From assembly GCA_016771945.1 (NCBI GenBank), contig QZLF01000001.1, forward strand, positions 1,197,447 to 1,261,446: a DNA stretch of 64,000 nt. The letters are read 5' to 3'. The translations under genes were made by a program, and so were the position numbers. The notes under the pieces are model-generated. The model was not told where the DNA came from. It searched no databases and saw only the letters and a list, made by a program, of their open reading frames with translations. Below, in pieces: positions 63,428 through 64,000 of this stretch. Numbering within the stretch: position 1 is the stretch's first letter; every line of letters begins with the position of its first letter. This stretch comes from Candidatus Leucobacter sulfamidivorax. GTDB lineage: Bacteria; Actinomycetota; Actinomycetes; Actinomycetales; Microbacteriaceae.

Positions 63428-64000
63428 ATGGCAACGGAGTCGAGGGTCTCGAGCGGGGTCACCTCTCAGACGCTGTCGCGCGGTCTGAGCATCCTGGAAC
63501 TCCTCGCGGCCCGCGGGGGTGCGGCCTCCAGCTCCGAGATCGCCGCCGAGCTCGGCCTGCACCGCTCCATCACCTACCGGCTGCTGCGCACCCTCGAGGA
63601 GCACCGCCTCGTGGTGCGCGACGAGCGCGGGAGCTACGAGCTCGGGCCCCGGCTGGCCTCCCTGGCGGCGACGGTGGAGCGCGACCTGCAGCAGGCATCG
63701 ATGCCGGCGCTGCGCGCCGCGGCCGACGACCTCCAGGCCACCTGCTTCCTCGTCCGTCACGACGGCGACGTCGCGATCACGCTGACGAGCGTCGCCCCCC
63801 GGCGGTCGATCGTGACGGTCGCGCAGCACCCCGGTACCCAGCATCCGCTCGGCATCGGCGCGCCGGGACGCGCGGTGCTCTGCCAGCTGCCCGTGCAGCA
63901 GTGGCCCGAGGAGCTCGGCGAGCGACAGCGGGCGGACACCGCGGCCGTCGCCGGCACGGGCTATGCGGCGAGCCGCGACGAGGTCATCCCCGGCCTCCAC
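63428..64000 (+). CDS. IclR family transcriptional regulator (partial, 3' end outside window)
   Basis: 191 codons are present before the window ends, no stop. The N-terminal IclR winged helix reads SRGLSILELLAARGGAASS, EIAAELGLHRSITYRLLRTLEEH, LGPRLASLA. The effector domain begins after it (CFLVRHDGDVAITLTSV, then HPLGIGAPGRAVL). It probably senses an aromatic compound and controls the divergent hydroxylase. ATG at 63428 has GGGAG 9 nt upstream; ATG at 63422 is closer to it (3 nt) and less likely. Confidence 0.88.
   Translation, partial: MATESRVSSGVTSQTLSRGLSILELLAARGGAASSSEIAAELGLHRSITYRLLRTLEEHRLVVRDERGSYELGPRLASLAATVERDLQQASMPALRAAADDLQATCFLVRHDGDVAITLTSVAPRRSIVTVAQHPGTQHPLGIGAPGRAVLCQLPVQQWPEELGERQRADTAAVAGTGYAASRDEVIPGLH

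Overview
The window is high-GC actinobacterial chromosome, most likely from the family Microbacteriaceae (Leucobacter/Microbacterium-like). The evidence is the strongly GC3-biased coding, actinobacterial marker genes (sepH, DUF3000, DUF3093, DUF3159, DUF3710, DUF4191, DUF4193, DUF7455, the glnA2-glnE pair, a rifampin ADP-ribosyltransferase) and the order rpoD / DUF7455 / parE / parC / sepH / DUF4193 / dut / acn / dxs. Genus is inference from gene content only. It is mostly core chromosome, densely packed on both strands, with no rRNA, tRNA, CRISPR array, prophage or recognisable insertion sequence seen.

Layout. 1-6.3 kb: end of ligA, a 3-methyladenine glycosylase, an Ntn-hydrolase, the overlapping gatCAB operon and a DUF2165 membrane protein. 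6.3-13.7 kb: arr (rifampin resistance), a thioesterase with an SRAP-domain protein, then a leftward block of gap, universal stress protein, M20 peptidase and MFS transporter. 13.7-17.2 kb: NIF3-like protein, coiled-coil degenerate zinc-ribbon protein, RNase P RNA, map. 17.2-23.4 kb: nitrogen block (glnA2, glnE, a candidate 25-aa leaderless peptide, glnA1). 23.5-29.6 kb: RDD and DUF4191 membrane proteins, an unknown gene, lpd-sucB and a PAC2 protein. 29.6-41 kb: rpoD, DUF7455, parE, an interrupted endonuclease-like gene, a frameshifted parC, a phosphodiesterase, sepH, DUF4193, DUF3093. 41-48.7 kb: dut-DUF3710-DUF3159, acnA, a TetR regulator and dxs. 48.7-55 kb: a divergent response regulator/histidine kinase pair and a leftward fadA-fadB operon. 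55-61.4 kb: RNase D with DUF3000, an alpha/beta hydrolase, zapE with a membrane-anchored PemK/MazF-like protein, a DUF308 protein and an NAD(P)HX epimerase. 61.4-64 kb: a flavoprotein aromatic hydroxylase divergent from an IclR regulator cut by the window end.

How the parts work together: aminoacyl-tRNA amidation (GatCAB), nitrogen assimilation (two glutamine synthetases plus GlnE, with the adenylylatable Tyr motif in GlnA1), central carbon (GAPDH, aconitase, E2/E3 of a 2-oxo acid dehydrogenase), fatty-acid oxidation, isoprenoid entry (Dxs), chromosome topology and division (ParC/ParE, SepH, ZapE) and the housekeeping sigma factor lie side by side.

The non-coding DNA holds the least expected signals. 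Sixteen genes carry a -10-like hexamer (TANNNT or near) 6-8 nt before the start codon, implying leaderless mRNAs; one of these drives the 25-aa peptide. A ~54-bp imperfect palindrome occurs three times, two inverted copies bracketing the endonuclease-like gene between parE and parC. There is also a 154-bp foldback sequence, a 61-nt long-stem palindrome and several short tandem repeats of 13-16 bp. Two reading-frame lesions (an in-frame TAG in the endonuclease-like gene and a one-base loss in a G-run of parC) lie within 1 kb of each other; sequence error is a live explanation for the parC one.
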